Position numbers and translations under genes: made by a program. A stretch of DNA of 64,000 nucleotides from Rhynchopus euleeides (Eukaryota; Euglenozoa; Diplonemea; Diplonemida; Diplonemidae). Positions 41,469 to 52,105 of the stretch are shown here, one piece after another. Location of the stretch: positions 310,001-374,000 of the forward strand of contig OY723285.1 in the NCBI GenBank assembly GCA_963210315.1, written 5' to 3'. Under the pieces are notes generated by a model. That model ran no database searches. It had not been told where the DNA came from and saw nothing but the letters and a program-made list of their open reading frames with translations. Position 1 is the stretch's first letter. Each line of letters starts with the position of its first letter.

Positions 41469-44331
41469 TTAGGATTTGAACTGACTGATCAGCCAGTCCT
41501 GGATGTCAGCAGGCGTGAGGACGAGGCCTTTGAGCGTGTCAGGGATGGGGAAGTCTTTGAGGTCCTCCTCATCGAACATGACAGCCCACATGCGGGGGTA
41601 CGCAGCATCGATGGGATACCTCCCACGGTTGTTCGGTGTGTCCGTCATCAGCCGAATCTCGTCTCTGAAAGGAGCTGTGGTCTCATTCGCGCGCCGCTTT
41701 TCGATCGTTCCCAGCTTCTCCCAGTGGTCATTCCCAGGGGTTCCCTTCCACTTCCAAGCGAGGGTGCCCTCGAGCTGTTCCGCAAAGGTGAGACACGTCA
41801 GGATGCTCGGCTGGGCTTGTGGAGGAAAGCTGGGATTCGGCACCGTGACCGTCCCTTCCCGTCGGTGTGTGCACGTGAGCGACAGCTGCTTGGTCTTTGT
41901 GTCGTCTTCGGGTTTGTGTTTCTGCGAACCAAGAACGACCAACACGCTGTCCAGCATGTTGAATGCATCCAACTGCTGTCGCAAATCGTTGGGGATGTTG
42001 CTGTCATGCCCAACAGTGTCCAGCAGGCACAGCCCTTTGTTAGAGATGTACAGTGCCGGCAACAGTGTTCTGTTGTGATTCCCTGTGTTGATGTCCACCC
42101 CAGTCAGGCAAGACGCCAGTTTCGTTTTACCTGACATTGTGACGCCCGTCAGCGTCACGATACATACGCGTTTCATTGCCTGACGCAGCTCATGACTCCA
42201 CATCATCATTTTCATCTGTACGGCGTCCCGCTCCACGTTATCCGGGACGTTGTTGACCTGGAGCATATCCTCGAAATGACAGACAGGAGAGTCGCAGTCA
42301 ACCCCTTCGTTGGTCATATGCAAGTGGAAATCGTTCTCGACCTCGCCCACCGTGTCGTGAGATTTGGGACGAACGAAACCAGCCATTTTCATCACAGCCA
42401 ACGAACCCGACACCAGAAGGATGCCTCCTGTCGCGCCGATTCCTGATCCGAGCACTGCAACCGACGCCCCCTCCGCCAGTGCCACGCTTCCCATCATGAA
42501 TGAGGCGACCCCGCCACCAGCAAGACCACCAATCAGGTGGAGGAAGACCCTCCCGATCGGCCCGCCTCGTGACTTTGGAGTCAGAAACTGCTTCAGCGGC
42601 GCGACAAGCCAGCATGTGAGGTTCTTTCGCACGGTCGCGATGGTCTTCGCGAGGTTCTTGTAGGCATCGTTTCGCTTCGCGTCGAAGGTCGGGTCGACAT
42701 CAGAAAGGCCAGCAATGGTGCTGGACGCGTCGTCGTACGGCTTGAAGATCTGATCCCTCAACGCTTCAGTAAGATTGCTGCCAGTGGCGCCGTACCAGGA
42801 AGCCAGTGTGTCCTCACCGTAATCAGGCTGCACGTCCTTCAGCAGCCCGCTTTTGATGAAGTTCTTGATTGGGACTAACGCCAGTATCTCACCGATGCAC
42901 TCGCACGCCTTCTCCAAATAGGGGCACTTGTGCTGCTGCGTGCGCTCCTTTCCCCTGATGATCAGCAGGTTGAACACGATTGTCACGAGGTCCGGTGTCT
43001 CTTCCAGATCCCACATGTTGGAGAGAATTGTCACAGGCACCTTGCTCTGCGTCACAGTGTCGCCCGTCGTGGCGCTGATGATGGGTGTGATGGTGACGGT
43101 GACGGCGGACGGTGTCGCGAGTGCCTTGTTCCCCGTCGTGAGCCTTAGCGTACACCTCCAGCGAGTTGCTGCACGTTACATGAGCGGGGTCGAGGTCAGT
43201 GGCATTGCAAAGGCTGTTCACACCACCCACAGTGAAGCGTTGCGCATTCCAGAAGTTGCACCCCGACAGCGTCACTAGATACCTGCCTCCCTTCACCCGC
43301 TTCATGGCAACCGACTCAACGACAGGTATCAACAGGGCGTTTGGCATCGTAGGCAGCGGTTTGTTGGACGCACCCGTGGGCACTGCTGCGAAATGCCGCA
43401 CGCTGGTCACATGTGTTTGGAAGGCGTGATGGCACACATGCTGCAGATCGAATTGGAAACCGTCGTTGAAGAGGAAGTCAGTGTTCAAGTCAATCTCCTC
43501 GTTTGTCTGGATGTCGATGTAATGCCCAATCGGCTGGAACGACAAGGCTGACGCTGCAAACTCGAACACGTTGTTCAGCACCCCTCTTGTGAGTATAGTA
43601 GCAAAGCAATGCTGGATGTTCAGGATGTTCCCCTGAAGCAGCGCGGCCAGCGCATCCAACCAGTGCATCGACACCGCACGATGGTTTCCTTCGGAGATTT
43701 TCGAAGCACCACGTCATCACCTTGATCACAGGGTCAGACCTGTGCACGTAGTTCACGAAGTTGTCGCGATACTTATTGTTGATGTCATCCGCAGCAGCCC
43801 CCACCACAGGAACCGGCGCCGCGAAGCACACGCAATGCAGCTGCCGCCGCATGTCGTGGAAGTCTGTGTCCAGCGACAGGGCGTTCAGAAGCTCCAACGC
43901 TGCCAACTGCGCCACCGCGCCACCCAGGGAGTGTCCTGTCAGCACGACCTTCTTCTGTTCCCGCAGGTGCTGCTTCAACAGCTGCAGAGGCACGTTCTTC
44001 GCCCTGCTGTACCACCCTGAGTGCACGAGCCTGTCATGCAATTCCGAAAAGGTCGGCCACGCCTGGAAGTTGTCTTTCCAGTCCTCCAGCGTCTCGCTCC
44101 CCTTGATGCAGCAGTACAGCGTGTCCCCGGACATTGCGAGGAGGTACCTCTGGTCGCCTGTGCTCTCCTTGCCCCATGCTTTTGTTTTCCCAGCTCTGCT
44201 CGCATGCCAGGTGTGTCCCATTTCCAACCGTTCAGCTGCAGCACGCTGTGCAGCGTGACAGCATCAGGCCCGCACGTTGACATGCTGTGCGATGAGCCTG
44301 CGTGGGGGAGGGTGAGCGGCACGTGCAGCAT
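41469..44331 (-). pseudogene. Lipase class 3 / IPT / P-loop GTPase-like fusion, three frame breaks
   Basis: Domains in order on minus: a class 3 lipase (KGSETLEDWKDN, nucleophile elbow GHSLGGAVAQ, HRSDPVIKVM); then GHYIDI and a His-rich stretch completing the lipase; an IPT/TIG-like domain (GGRYLVTLSGCNFWNAQRFT, DPAHVTCSN); a helical region; a Gly-rich hydrophobic pair (~42590-42370); and a P-loop domain with GVTMSGKT (G1) and LLDTVGHD (G3). The last frame, 528 residues, is intact and ends at 41469. Single-base breaks lie near 44220, 43704 and 43150; each is bridged by one base and none has GT-AG edges. I infer a membrane-linked lipid hydrolase gated by a nucleotide switch. Start uncertain. 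A broken lipase fragment lies at 52985-53345. Confidence 0.7.
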
Positions 44332-44768
44332 GGTGTTGTGCAGTGTGGCAGGGACGAGTCGCGTGTACTCGGCATGCAGCAGAAACTGTCCTTGGCTCGA
44401 AACGCGCAAACAAGTGTAGCAAACGCGATTCCTTCTTCCTTGCGTGATGCGTTGCTGCTTCCACCACCGTCACAGGAAACAGAGTCGAAACAATCCCAAA
44501 CGAGTGGTTTCCGAGACCGAGCGGCATTTCTCCGACTCCAAGCCACCCATCATGGGGAGAACAGGGGAGAAAGGGCAAAGTCGAAGTCGGGGGTGGGTGT
44601 AGGAAAATTTCGCGTCTGCAAATCAGGAAGTGTAAGAGAGAAGAACACTTCGGTATTCGTCGGTCACGAAAACACACTCCCGAATGAATATAGTAGCTAT
44701 CACACATGTTACTGTGAGTGTCTGTGGCAATCATTTTGGGGTTCGCGCTCAGATTTTAGTTCCATGTA

Positions 44769-44935
44769 CACGGTGGACTCCAGCGGGGGTAGGGTAACCC
44801 TTTTCGGGAGTCTCAACTAGGGGGAGTCCAACTCCCGCTAGCGGGAGTATAGACTCCCGCTAGCGGGAGTCTATACTCCCGCTAGGGGGAGTCTGACTCC
44901 CCCTAGCGGGAGTCTTTTCACCTATTTTCACTCAT
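44769..44935. repeat. Left terminal palindrome stack of copy A
   Basis: At least four overlapping copies of GACTCCCGCTAGCGGGAGTC or its GGGGGAGTC variant follow the terminal repeat. An extra copy of this terminal block occurs internally at 45573-45672, in direct orientation. Such subterminal arrays usually bind the transposase in known DNA transposons; here the binder is unknown. Confidence 0.75.
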
Positions 44936-45041
44936 TTTTCCCATGATACCTATGCAATGTGGCACTCGTCACTGAAGTACAGCCACACCAAACGAAACGG
45001 ACGTTTCCACCCATCCCAGCTCGCAGACCTGATTCACAAAA

Positions 45042-45422
45042 ATGGGGAAGACGACAACGAAGCCGGCAGCGAAGCCGGCGGCAAAGTCGATTAAGAAGAA
45101 GAAGAGCGCAGAGAGTCCCGAGGCTGCGGAGGCGACGAACATTGTGCATGATTTTTGCACGGCCTTCCCTGTTAAAAAAGGGGGCAGTGTGCTGACACTG
45201 GGATCCATTAGAAGGCTCCTAGCAACGGTGTTGAGCAAGGAGCTCCACCAGCACAGCACCCAGGTGGCCAACGCAATCATCGCCATGTCTTCCCTGACAT
45301 GGATAAGTTCGCTGTCAGGGAAGTCGCAACGATGCGGAAGGAGGGCGCTCTCCGTCATATACAAGGTGGAGGCGAAGTATGGCAAGGTGCAGGATACAAA
45401 CGTGTCGTCGGGGGCAGCCTGA
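45042..45422 (+). CDS. Lys-rich histone-like protein of the CACGG element, copy A
   Basis: 126 residues. The N-terminal tail (KTTTKPAAKPAAKSIKKKKS) resembles histone H1/H2B tails. The core (GSVLTLGSIRRLLATVLSKE, then LHQHSTQVANAIIAM) is helical with the spacing of a histone-fold long helix, or of an H2B C-terminal helix. I cannot assign a named histone. Near codon 86 a second open frame (45299-45562, MDKFAVREVATMRKEGALRH) overlaps and also looks helical and charged, so a frameshift is possible. It is identical in copy B. A role in packing the element or binding the terminal palindromes is my inference. Confidence 0.6.
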   Translation: MGKTTTKPAAKPAAKSIKKKKSAESPEAAEATNIVHDFCTAFPVKKGGSVLTLGSIRRLLATVLSKELHQHSTQVANAIIAMSSLTWISSLSGKSQRCGRRALSVIYKVEAKYGKVQDTNVSSGAA

Positions 45423-45688
45423 AGCCGCGAATGATCGCGACACGGGCGAACGGCTTGGCACCGTGGGTCTGGATAGATGCTGGAGTTCGGCCGGGTGAAA
45501 CCGGAAGTCGCAGCAAAATTTGCCCCCCCCAGATTTCTTCCTCAAACCCACCCGTGGGCTGATCCGGCCTTGCACGGTGGACTCCAGCGGGGGTAGGGTA
45601 CCACTACCGGGTTTAACCCTTTTCGGGAGTCTCAACTAGGGGGAGTCCAACTCCCGCTAGCGGGAGTATAGATCAGCAGTGGGCAACA

Positions 45689-45949
45689 ATGAGGCGATGC
45701 GGGGGGCGAGGGCACCGATGCTCACTGTGCGACATCCCAGAAGAACGCTGGTATCAACAGGTGCATCGATACCCGCACCTGACTCTCTCTGAGATGAAAG
45801 AGGCTGGCTACCCCTCCCTCTTGGCAGGTGTGCTTCCCAATGCCCGCTACGTCACCCCAGCACTCCATGACTGCAAGGGGCTCGCCATGCGGCTGATCAG
45901 GGTACTGGATGACAGGGGTGGAGCTTGGGGGTTTTTTCGGGTCAGCTGA
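45689..45949 (+). CDS. Unrecognised protein fragment interrupted by hAT-like MITE, copy A
   Basis: The 86-residue frame begins MRRCGGRGHRCSLCDIPEER, with a CxxC pair, and contains RYVTPALHDCKGLAMRLIRV. The last residues (after VLDD) come from a MITE that enters at 45913. Without the MITE, the frame would continue through CTGGATGA into sequence leading to the 288-codon gene at 51239, in the same frame but with one TGA between. These two frames may therefore be parts of one original gene. Function unknown. Confidence 0.5.
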   Translation: MRRCGGRGHRCSLCDIPEERWYQQVHRYPHLTLSEMKEAGYPSLLAGVLPNARYVTPALHDCKGLAMRLIRVLDDRGGAWGFFRVS

Positions 45950-46205
45950 CCTGATTTTCTGCAGGCCCTCACAAAAAATCAGGTCAGGGGTAAAAAGAAA
46001 ATCGTACTCCTTTCGCTTTATTATAGACACCCTGTCCAGCAACTGTGGGAGAACAGTTCCGGACTACTTTTTGTTGAGCGCACACTGGGTTCCCTCAGGG
46101 ACCGTGAATACGGCAACTTGACTGAACTGCAGGATGTCTTCCCCCAGGGGTATGAGCACCTTCACGCTGATGGCACGAACATTTATGGAACAACACTGGT
46201 GCAAT

Positions 46206-47935
46206 TTATACGCGCGGGCAGAGAGCTGCATCCGCGACCCCTGAGGAGGAGACAAACGCGGCGACGACGGGGGGCGGGGGGAGGGGGGGTGCCCCGAGTC
46301 GTGCCTGGGATGCTGAGACCGGGGCGCCCCTGGTGAAGGGGTCAGCGGCCTGCACATGGGTGGGGACCCATTGGGGATCGAGCTGCAGGCGGCCCCAGTC
46401 TGCAATGGCAAAGATCCAGCGCAGAAGCTGGTTTGCGAAATGGTTGCGTGAGTGGCCCACCTTTACGCACGCGACGACACCCGAGTTGTCGATGTGGAGG
46501 GTGACTCGGTGTCCGGGGTGGAGACGCGCTGCGAGCAGCACCGCAGCAGCTGCCGCCAGCATCTCCTTGATGAAGATGTGCGGCTTCTCCACCGTCGCGA
46601 AAGGCGCACGCACGACCAAGTCGGGGGAGACCACGGCCCAGACGCGCTGTGAGGCATCACACCACAGGGCGATTGCTGGGAGAGGCGGGGGCACGTCCAC
46701 CCACGCGTTGATCTCCATGGCGGGGAGCTCCTCGACCACCTCGTGCACCACCGAGGGGGAGACCCGCACTTGGTCGTCCCATCCGAGGAGGGAGCTGCCC
46801 ACCAGGCGGCTGATCCTGCGAATGCAGGAGAGCGTAGACCACATGTTGCATAGACGGTGCCCCGCGATGTGGCAGAAACGCAGTGCCCTCCCCGTGACAA
46901 CACACAATTCCCGCGCTGACAGCGCGCCCGCCTTGAAACGCCCCAGTTCCGGGGAGACGAGGAATGCATTGACCCAGGCCTGGGAGGGGCGGTATGCATG
47001 GAGGGTGAGGTTGAAGTCGATGCCCAGAACAGTGAACCTCCTGAGGGGGACCCCGGCCCCGTCCTCCACTTTGAACTCCGCTCCCACATGCGCAGCTCGC
47101 CGGCGCACGTCCGCATGGCGGGAGACGGCCTCGTCGGCGGTGTTGCCCAGCACAATGAGATTGTCAACCCACACGACACCCCTCTCCCAGGGAAGGATGA
47201 CCGACGCTGCTCGATGCGCGATGGTGGGGGCCCAGCACCAGCCCATGCAGAGAGCTGTCAGCCAGTAGGTGCTGTAACGACCCCTCTCCGGTGCCAGCTT
47301 CATCCCGAAGAAAGGGCGCACGTCTGTCGCCAGCGGGATCTGGTAGAACCAGGATCGAAAATCCTCGAGGATGGCATGGTCTGCAGCCGCGATCCGAGTG
47401 GCGGCGACGATGATGTCCGGTAAACCCATGGGCGGCGGGGGACGCATGCATTCGTTGAGCTTTATTGCATTCGTCACCAGACGCGAACCTCCCGAGGATT
47501 TTGCCACCGTGAACTGCGGGAGACACATTTGGATGGAGTCAGATGGGGGCTCGATGACCTCAGCTTGCCGGAGAGTCGGCACGTGCTTCAACATGTTCCT
47601 CGAGATGCTGTTCTTCGCGCCGTACGGGAGAGTGTCGGGGTGCACTGCGCACTGGGCCAGGAAACCTTCCTTTGACCGGATCACTTCGATGATGCCTAGT
47701 AGGATACCCCCGGTGTCCAGCTCCAGCAGCCTATCCAGGTTCACGCGGTTCTTGGTAATGGGGGCAAGAGGCGCGTCAGAGCGTGTGGAGGGGGGTGATA
47801 TGAAACCGCTCTGCGTAGGGAGGCCCACCCGCAGCGATGCATCGTAAGGGAAGATGATGTCTGGGCGAAAATCTGTGCACTCCGGAGGTGATGGTTGGCT
47901 GTAGAAGGCAAAGGGGGAGAGACCCGGAACCCCAC
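46206..47935 (-). CDS. Reverse transcriptase-RNase H, family 2
   Basis: The frame is open from 49247, but similarity to RT begins just after the YR stop at 47936, so that part is given. RT blocks: KSSGGSRLVTNAIKLNE, EDFRSWFYQIPL (motif A), ALCMGWCWAPTIAHR, VWVDNLIVLGN (motif C with DN). RNase H: LWCDASQRVW, IKEMLAAAAAV, LHIDNSGVVA, QAADPFTRG. Catalytic carboxylates of RNase H are present. As in family 1, it lies in the -1 frame relative to the YR gene. No ATG at a convincing place marks its start. Confidence 0.85.
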
Positions 47936-48778
47936 TCACTGCCACAGGTCGAGGGACGCTGAGACCCGGACTGCCTCGCGCGCTGGATGAGCCTTCGCCA
48001 GCGGGATGTAGTGGAGGAGGGACTCCACCGTCGCATGGCGGGATACTGACATCATCTCTGCGAGTGAATGGCCCTTCTGCATGAGGTGCATCAACGCGCC
48101 CCGCCGGAGCGAGTGGCCCGACAGCTGGGGGTCCACCCGGCGGAGGGCAGCCACCAATTTCTGCCGCGTCGTGGGGAGCGCCGGCGCGTCTGGAGGAAGA
48201 GACCTGCAGCGGGTCTGGAGGAAGTCGAAGGCCTGCGGGGACAGAGCGACACCGGTTGTGCGGCCCAAACGAAAAGGGTCGGACTTTCCTCCCGACCAGT
48301 CGAAGCCCACGTACGAGTCCTCGAAGGACAGGGCCCGCACGTCGAGCTTCAACAGGTCGCCGACGCGAGCTGCCGCCTTGAAGGCGACCTCCAAAGCGAC
48401 GCGCACCACCGGTGACGACTCCCCGTCGATGGCCTGTCGCACCGTGGCCAGGTCGGCGGGCACTGCCTGACGAGAGGGACGGAGCGCTCCAGACCTCTTG
48501 TAGGAGCGCTCCAAGTCCCGGAGCATGGGGGTAGGGTGCTCCAAGAACCCCGCGCGCTTTGCCCACGCCTTCAGGTTCTGCAGGTACTGCAGAAGGGCTG
48601 AGGGCTTGAGGCCATCCACCACCGACTTCTTGCTGAGCCAGAGGAGGATGGCCTCGTCGACCGCGAGGGGGTGCCCCGTCCACGCCTCCCACTGCACCCG
48701 GAAGTCCATCATTCGGCGAGCGACCGAGATCTGGCCCCGCCAAGTCGATGGGGCCAGAGCACCCGATAGGGTTGACAT
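47936..48778 (-). CDS. Tyrosine recombinase, family 2
   Basis: 280 residues starting MSTLSGALAPSTWRG. The catalytic set is complete: Arg in AAARVGDLLKL, Lys in SGGKSDPFRLG, GHSLRRGALMHL (HxxR), VSRHATVES (second His) and Tyr in LLHYIPL. It is about 30-35% alike by eye to the family 1 recombinase, with the same length. It should recombine the element's cDNA circle with a GAGCGCACACT core. The frame lies entirely within the open -1 frame of RT. Confidence 0.9.
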   Translation of the reverse strand: MSTLSGALAPSTWRGQISVARRMMDFRVQWEAWTGHPLAVDEAILLWLSKKSVVDGLKPSALLQYLQNLKAWAKRAGFLEHPTPMLRDLERSYKRSGALRPSRQAVPADLATVRQAIDGESSPVVRVALEVAFKAAARVGDLLKLDVRALSFEDSYVGFDWSGGKSDPFRLGRTTGVALSPQAFDFLQTRCRSLPPDAPALPTTRQKLVAALRRVDPQLSGHSLRRGALMHLMQKGHSLAEMMSVSRHATVESLLHYIPLAKAHPAREAVRVSASLDLWQ

Positions 48779-48969
48779 GGCGTGGTTGTAGACCTGCCTG
48801 ACCTGGCCCGGAGAGGTGATCGACTCCTGGTGCCGCGGCCGACCCGGTGCTGGCTTTTTTGGAGATTTTTTCGTCGGCAGTGGAGGGTGTGTGGTGAGGT
48901 GGGTGTGTGGGAGGGGGGGGAGGGATGGGAGGGGGCGGGACGGGGCGGGGGGGCACAGGCTGGTGGGCC

Positions 48970-50465
48970 CTAGTTCCGGCGGTAGCCCCCCCGGGGGTGC
49001 CCGCGAAAATCCGGCTTCCTCTCGGTAACCTCTCGGCGGGCCATCTTGGGAGGGGGGCCGGCGAAAACGGAGCGGTCAGACCGCTGCCGCTTGGGGCCCT
49101 GGCGGGGCTCGTGGCGGGGCTCGAGGGGGCCCGAGGCAGCCTGGAGGGCGGGGGCAGCGAACACGGGCTGTGTGTCCGCAGCGAAAAAAGCGGATTCCAT
49201 CTTCCTCGCCCCTGCCGAGTCGCCCCCAGCGGCCCGTTCCAGCACAAAGAGCCTCATGAGCTCCCTGTGGGCCATGTCGCATAAAAATTTGTTCGCCTCC
49301 TCCAGTGTTCCGTGTGTCCCAATCTTGTTCGCCATCGCTTTCAGGTCCGACACACGGTGTGCGGCCTCGATGGACAAACTGGAACCACTGGAGGAGAGCG
49401 GACCGAACCGGACGTCCAGCCCGAGGAGGACTGAAGCCCGCCTGTCCGCAGACATGGTGGCCCACAGAGAAGGCTCAAGGTCCGTGGCGAGAGCGCCGGG
49501 GGCGAGGGAGGACTGGGGAAGCGGGGCCGGGCTGGCGTGGGGAGGGGGGTGGCCCGCAGCGATGGCAGCCCAAGCCTGGTCTGCGCCAAAGCCTGCTGTG
49601 TTTGCCCAAGGTGCACCCCCAGACACAAAAGCCGGGTGGGGATCATGCTGAAGCGCGGCGACACCGGGGTGGTGTGCGGCCACAGCCGGTGCGTGGGGCG
49701 GGGGTGCACCGGCATGTGGAGCCTGCCCTGGAACGGGTGGCTGGGCGCTGGGGAGCGCTGGCGCTGGGTGGGGAGCATGTTGCAACGTGGGGATACCGGT
49801 ATAGTGGTATGCCGACACAGCCGGAGCAGGGTGCGGGGGTGCACCGGCGTGCGGAGCCTGCCCTGGGATGGGCGGCTGAGCGGTGACAAACGCTGGGTGG
49901 GGAACATGCTGGAGCGTGGTGACACCGGGAGAGTGGTGTGCCGACACGGCCGGTGCCTGGGGCGGGGGCGCACCGACGTGTGGAGCCTGCCCTGGGGGGG
50001 GCGGCTGAGCTGCAGGAGCACCGGGGGCGGGCGCTGGGAGGGGAGCCTGCTGCAGCGTGTGGACACCGGGGGAGTGGTGAACCAACACGTAAGATGATGT
50101 GTGGGGGGGGGGGCACCAGCATGTGCAAACTGCCCGGGGGGGGGCTGCGCTGTCAAAGCACCGGGTGCTGGGTACAAGTTCTGGTGGTGGGGTGCATAGG
50201 CGTACACAGTGGGGTAAGCATGTGTGTTGTGCTGGGCCGGGCTCTGATGAGGGGCCCCCGTGGGCACGGGGTTGGCGGTTTGCGGCGGCGGAAGCTGCGA
50301 TGGGGGAATCTGCGGGGGCTCCTGGGGTTCGACTGGTGTCACGGCCACAGGCTCAGCTGCGATGGCCTGGCCCGCGGCGGACTCCTCCTCAGACGGAGGC
50401 GGAGGCGGGGGTGTAGTCTGCGAGGCTTCCTTGGATTTTGGGGTCTTCTTCTTTCTTCCGGCCAT
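48970..50465 (-). pseudogene. Gag-like protein, family 2, one frame break in a C run
   Basis: It starts MAGRKKKTPKSKEAS at 50465. A Pro/His/Ala repeat region (APPP, HHSPGVTTLQHV, PGQAPHAGAPP) follows, then a globular part (MSADRRASVLLGLDVRFGPL, then LMRLFVLERAAGG), and a basic tail (GPKRQRSDRS, then RGHPRGGYRRN). Near 50102-50113 a run of about 12 C shifts the frame; on both sides the same Pro/His repeat continues, so one gene is meant. It may be slippage, programmed frameshifting or sequencing error. No zinc finger is visible, unlike family 1. Confidence 0.7.
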
Positions 50466-51238
50466 TGTTAAACTTGAGCGCACACTTGCTGTCTCAAGGC
50501 TGTGTTGAGGCCCTGTGAAGTGGCATGAGGTGCTAATCCAAAGCTTCAGTCGTACGATTTCCTTCGTTACTTCGCGACTTCGCTACGCTTCGTCGCTCGT
50601 AACTAGTAAAAAAAAAATATAGATTTTCGGGAAACCGGAAAAGTTAGCTCCTCGCCTTGGGGCCTCAAGGTGACCAGGAGGCGTTTCGTGAGCAAAGTGA
50701 CCCCAGCGACATGAGCACAGGCCTCAAACAGTCACAATAGAGGACAAATGAAGCTGCCCAACCCGTACCGTGCAACAGACGTTTACTACCGTGGCCTCCG
50801 GTGGCTGGGGGGCTCCGCCCCCCAGACCCCCCTGTGGCATGTGCCTGTCTTGTACCCAAGCCCTTTACATCAGGGAATCTCAGTATCCTCAGGAGGACGC
50901 AGCCAACTCACACAGAATCCGTACGCCCGCAAGTCACAGATGTTCACTACCGTGGCCTCCGGCGGCTGGGAGCTCCGCCTCCCAGACCCCCCCTACGGCA
51001 TGTGTTTGTCTTGTAACCAAGTCCTTGCGCGCCCGGGGCTGCATATCGGTTCCGGTACCTCGCGGGAGGCTGGGCCCGAGCACTGATCTCTGAGACGAAC
51101 CGGGGGGGAACCCATAAGAAAAAATTGGCTGACCCGATCTGACCCGATCCAGCCCGCAACCCCATATTTCAAGCTCCACCCCTGCTGGATGAGACAACAA
51201 AAAAATATTCGACAAGACCTGTACAAACCTTGCACTGA

Positions 51239-52105
51239 ATGTGTCGCAGCATGGGACAGGTGCTCAGTTCCGGAAGGTCGTGCTTGCCTGTCACAGGACA
51301 CACCTACAAGGGCTTGTTCCGCTACCTCTTTGTCTCCCTTGCAGACCTCATGCATTTCCGGTATGCAGACATCCCCTGGCGCTTCTGGGGATGCAAGGAT
51401 GAGTCAGCCCGGATTCCCTTCTTGCGTGCTCGGATCTCAGGGCATATATTTCACTGGTTGATGGAGCATGCCGAAAAGGGATCAACGCGCAATGCCTACG
51501 TACACAGTCTCCATCATTGGTGGGCTCCAGAAGATGCAGTGCCTCTGCAGAACAACGACGAATTTGAAGAAGCAGAGAACGGACATCGCAAGAAAGATGC
51601 CGTTACAATCGCCAGCTCCGCAACTTACGAGAGAGATCTTGCGATGGCAGAAGAGAAGCGGCGCGCATCGGGCATGCCTTGGAAGGTTGCGCACCTGTCG
51701 CAGGACGGGATCCTCGGGTATAGAGAAGTCATCCTGTGTCCGTGTCTGCACACCCGACACGCTCATAGATTGGCTGTGTATGTTCTTTGCACACAGTTGA
51801 CACAGCTGCAGAAGGGGTTTGTGCACTGCAACACACAGGACTTCGTTGAACCCATCAGCGCGCCCTACTTCCTGTTCCGGTTCCCCGAAGGACACCGCAA
51901 ATTATCGCTCTGCTTGTGCAAAATGCCAATCCCGCTGGGGGCGACTTTCACACCATTCGTGTCATCCGAGGCGACTTTGAGCACGCTTGACCAACGCGCA
52001 CAGCAGGAGGGGGATGACAGTTCTGACGAAGAAGATGAGGCCTGCAGGATGGCTTGTCTTGCCCAAGGTGTAACACAACTACGACAGGCGATGGCCGCAC
52101 TTTGA
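51239..52105 (+). CDS. Unrecognised 288-residue protein of the CACGG element, copy A
   Basis: Begins MCRSMGQVLSSGRSCL and includes HTYKGLFRYLFVSLADLMHF, then RYADIPWRFWGCKDESARIP, a charged stretch (NNDEFEEAENGHRKKD), CPCLHTRHAHRL and an acidic C-terminus (GDDSSDEEDEA). I do not recognise a family, and no DDE/D or HUH motif is apparent. Its predicted protein is identical in copy B, so both copies are recent. As the largest gene of the element it is the best candidate for an unknown transposase. Confidence 0.7.
   Translation: MCRSMGQVLSSGRSCLPVTGHTYKGLFRYLFVSLADLMHFRYADIPWRFWGCKDESARIPFLRARISGHIFHWLMEHAEKGSTRNAYVHSLHHWWAPEDAVPLQNNDEFEEAENGHRKKDAVTIASSATYERDLAMAEEKRRASGMPWKVAHLSQDGILGYREVILCPCLHTRHAHRLAVYVLCTQLTQLQKGFVHCNTQDFVEPISAPYFLFRFPEGHRKLSLCLCKMPIPLGATFTPFVSSEATLSTLDQRAQQEGDDSSDEEDEACRMACLAQGVTQLRQAMAAL

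Larger units (their letters stand above)
46002..50607 (-). mobile_element. YR retrotransposon family 2
   Basis: The 4,606-bp insert is bounded by comparison with the empty site in copy B (60661-60720, AAAAAG then A9). Order on minus: 5' arm (50607-~50477), gag, YR, RT-RNase H, 3' arm (~46087-46002). GAGCGCACACT occurs where both arms meet the internal part, like the 19-bp core of family 1. No target duplication beyond the A run can be seen. It is a different family from 21509-29094 at sequence level but has the same gene order. Confidence 0.85.
45913..51184 (+). mobile_element. hAT-like MITE in copy A (split by a retrotransposon)
   Basis: A perfect 15-bp terminal inverted repeat (CAGGGGTGGAGCTTG) is flanked by an 8-bp direct duplication CTGGATGA (45905-45912 and 51185-51192). 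An 8-bp duplication with ends starting CAG is the hallmark of hAT transposons. Without the retrotransposon it is ~666 bp, with no transposase. It holds two GC-rich hairpin units and a CTGACCTGATTTT/AAAATCAGGTCAG hairpin at its left. The same MITE sits at the same place in copy B. Confidence 0.85.

Noticed and set aside
44215-44260. An intron explaining the first frame break of the lipase gene
   Set aside because: No GT-AG pair fits at the break, and a single base joins the frames. Treated as an indel.
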